Origin: Pseudomonadota bacterium
Lineage (GTDB): Bacteria; Pseudomonadota; Gammaproteobacteria; GCA-001735895
Assembly: GCA_022545625.1 (NCBI GenBank)
Contig: JACZQS010000016.1
Location: 1 to 14,228, forward strand
Reading direction: 5' to 3'
Length of the DNA stretch: 14,228 nucleotides
Translations under genes and position numbers: made by a program
The notes under the pieces: model-generated
The model's database searches: none
What the model was told of the DNA's origin: nothing
Seen by the model: only the letters and a program-made list of their open reading frames with translations
In this document: piece after piece, positions 13,790 through 14,228 of the stretch
How positions within the stretch are numbered: position 1 is the first letter of the stretch
How the letters are laid out: each line of letters starts with the position of its first letter

Positions 13790-14228
13790 TGATCTACTGC
13801 TTCCCTGATTTTCAGGTCATAGAAATGTTGGTGGTGAAGAATACCGGTCCTGATGCTATGTTTCCTGGAAAACTTGTGGTTTACAATTGTTGAAGCCGAA
13901 ATGCTTCCCGTCATGTTCCGGACACTCTTTTCAGGCTGAAGTTCATCGAAGGTATTCAAGCGTTCTTCGTCCCAATAAGAGTCATTAATGGATGACGCAA
14001 CACTTGATTGAAGAAGTGTGTTTTCACCCAGGTTCAACTTATGGGTAATTCCGGTTGCTCCAATATTAAAGCCAAATTCATTGTCGAGGAGGTCGTCCTC
14101 AAATTCACGTTCTAAAGGATCCAGCACTAATTCTTCGTTCTTCTTCCCGAAATCACTTCCACCCACTCCCCAGAAGGAAAATTCTCCAGCCTTCGTGGGG
14201 AAGTTAAGTTTGAATGACAGGTCCTGGT
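13744..14228 (-). CDS. Fragment of a Bacteroidota-type TonB-dependent receptor/outer-membrane protein (open at the window edge)
   Basis: On the minus strand the frame is open from the right edge to a stop at 13744. It begins QDLSFKLNFPTKAGEFSFWG, then VGGSDFGKKNEE, and continues with alternating strand-like segments (GFNIGATGITHKLNLGENT, SVASSINDSYWDEERL, IVNHKFSRKHSIRTGILHH). The phrase QDLSFKLNFPT...FSxxGxGG is characteristic, as I recall, of beta-barrel regions of carboxypeptidase-regulatory-like TonB-dependent receptors in Bacteroidota. Only about 160 residues from the middle of such a protein are present, with neither N-terminal plug nor C-terminal beta-signal. The last 15 or so codons overlap the end of atpI on the other strand and are probably not part of the original gene. 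The G+C content is low compared with mnmG-parB. See the junction finding. Confidence 0.6.
   Translation of the reverse strand, partial: QDLSFKLNFPTKAGEFSFWGVGGSDFGKKNEELVLDPLEREFEDDLLDNEFGFNIGATGITHKLNLGENTLLQSSVASSINDSYWDEERLNTFDELQPEKSVRNMTGSISASTIVNHKFSRKHSIRTGILHHQHFYDLKIREAVDHQLPFNTSGTNQLVI

Overview
The window reads as a chromosomal segment of a gammaproteobacterium of moderate G+C content, probably marine or environmental. Its right half carries mnmG-rsmG-parA-parB followed by an atpI-like gene, an order that in many Gammaproteobacteria lies close to the replication origin and leads into the ATP synthase operon. Nearly all genes are on the + strand and tightly packed, and several start with TTG or GTG codons that overlap the preceding stop codon.

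Region 1 (1-1078) is AT-richer and holds debris of mobile DNA. It contains an unassigned stretch, a structured leader, the N-terminal remnant of an IS110-family transposase, a broken tail of a second DDE-type transposase, and a MITE-like element bounded by 22-nt imperfect inverted repeats. A predicted sigma70-type promoter follows at 1014-1042.

Region 2 (1079-5864) looks like a four-gene operon: an aldehyde dehydrogenase close to alpha-ketoglutaric semialdehyde dehydrogenases, a peptidase M19-like protein that lacks several canonical metal ligands, a 557-residue protein I do not recognise, and a DUF3726-type protein. This is the most plausible poorly described system in the window. It is probably a catabolic cassette, but the substrate cannot be read from the sequence.

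Region 3 (5924-8996) holds an NfeD/slipin (QmcA-like) membrane pair, then a PaaI-type hotdog thioesterase, a small SET-domain protein and a HAD phosphatase, packed with gaps or overlaps of a few bases.

Region 4 (9083-13325) is housekeeping: MnmG (tRNA wobble uridine modification), RsmG (16S rRNA methyltransferase), and the ParA/ParB chromosome partition pair. A strong predicted promoter then leads into an AtpI-like protein (13430-13789).

Region 5 (from about 13790 to the end) breaks the expected order. Instead of atpB there is a minus-strand fragment, open to the window edge, that resembles a Bacteroidota TonB-dependent receptor. This is either an assembly chimera or a transfer/rearrangement boundary. 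No rRNA or tRNA gene, CRISPR array or convincing parS site was seen.
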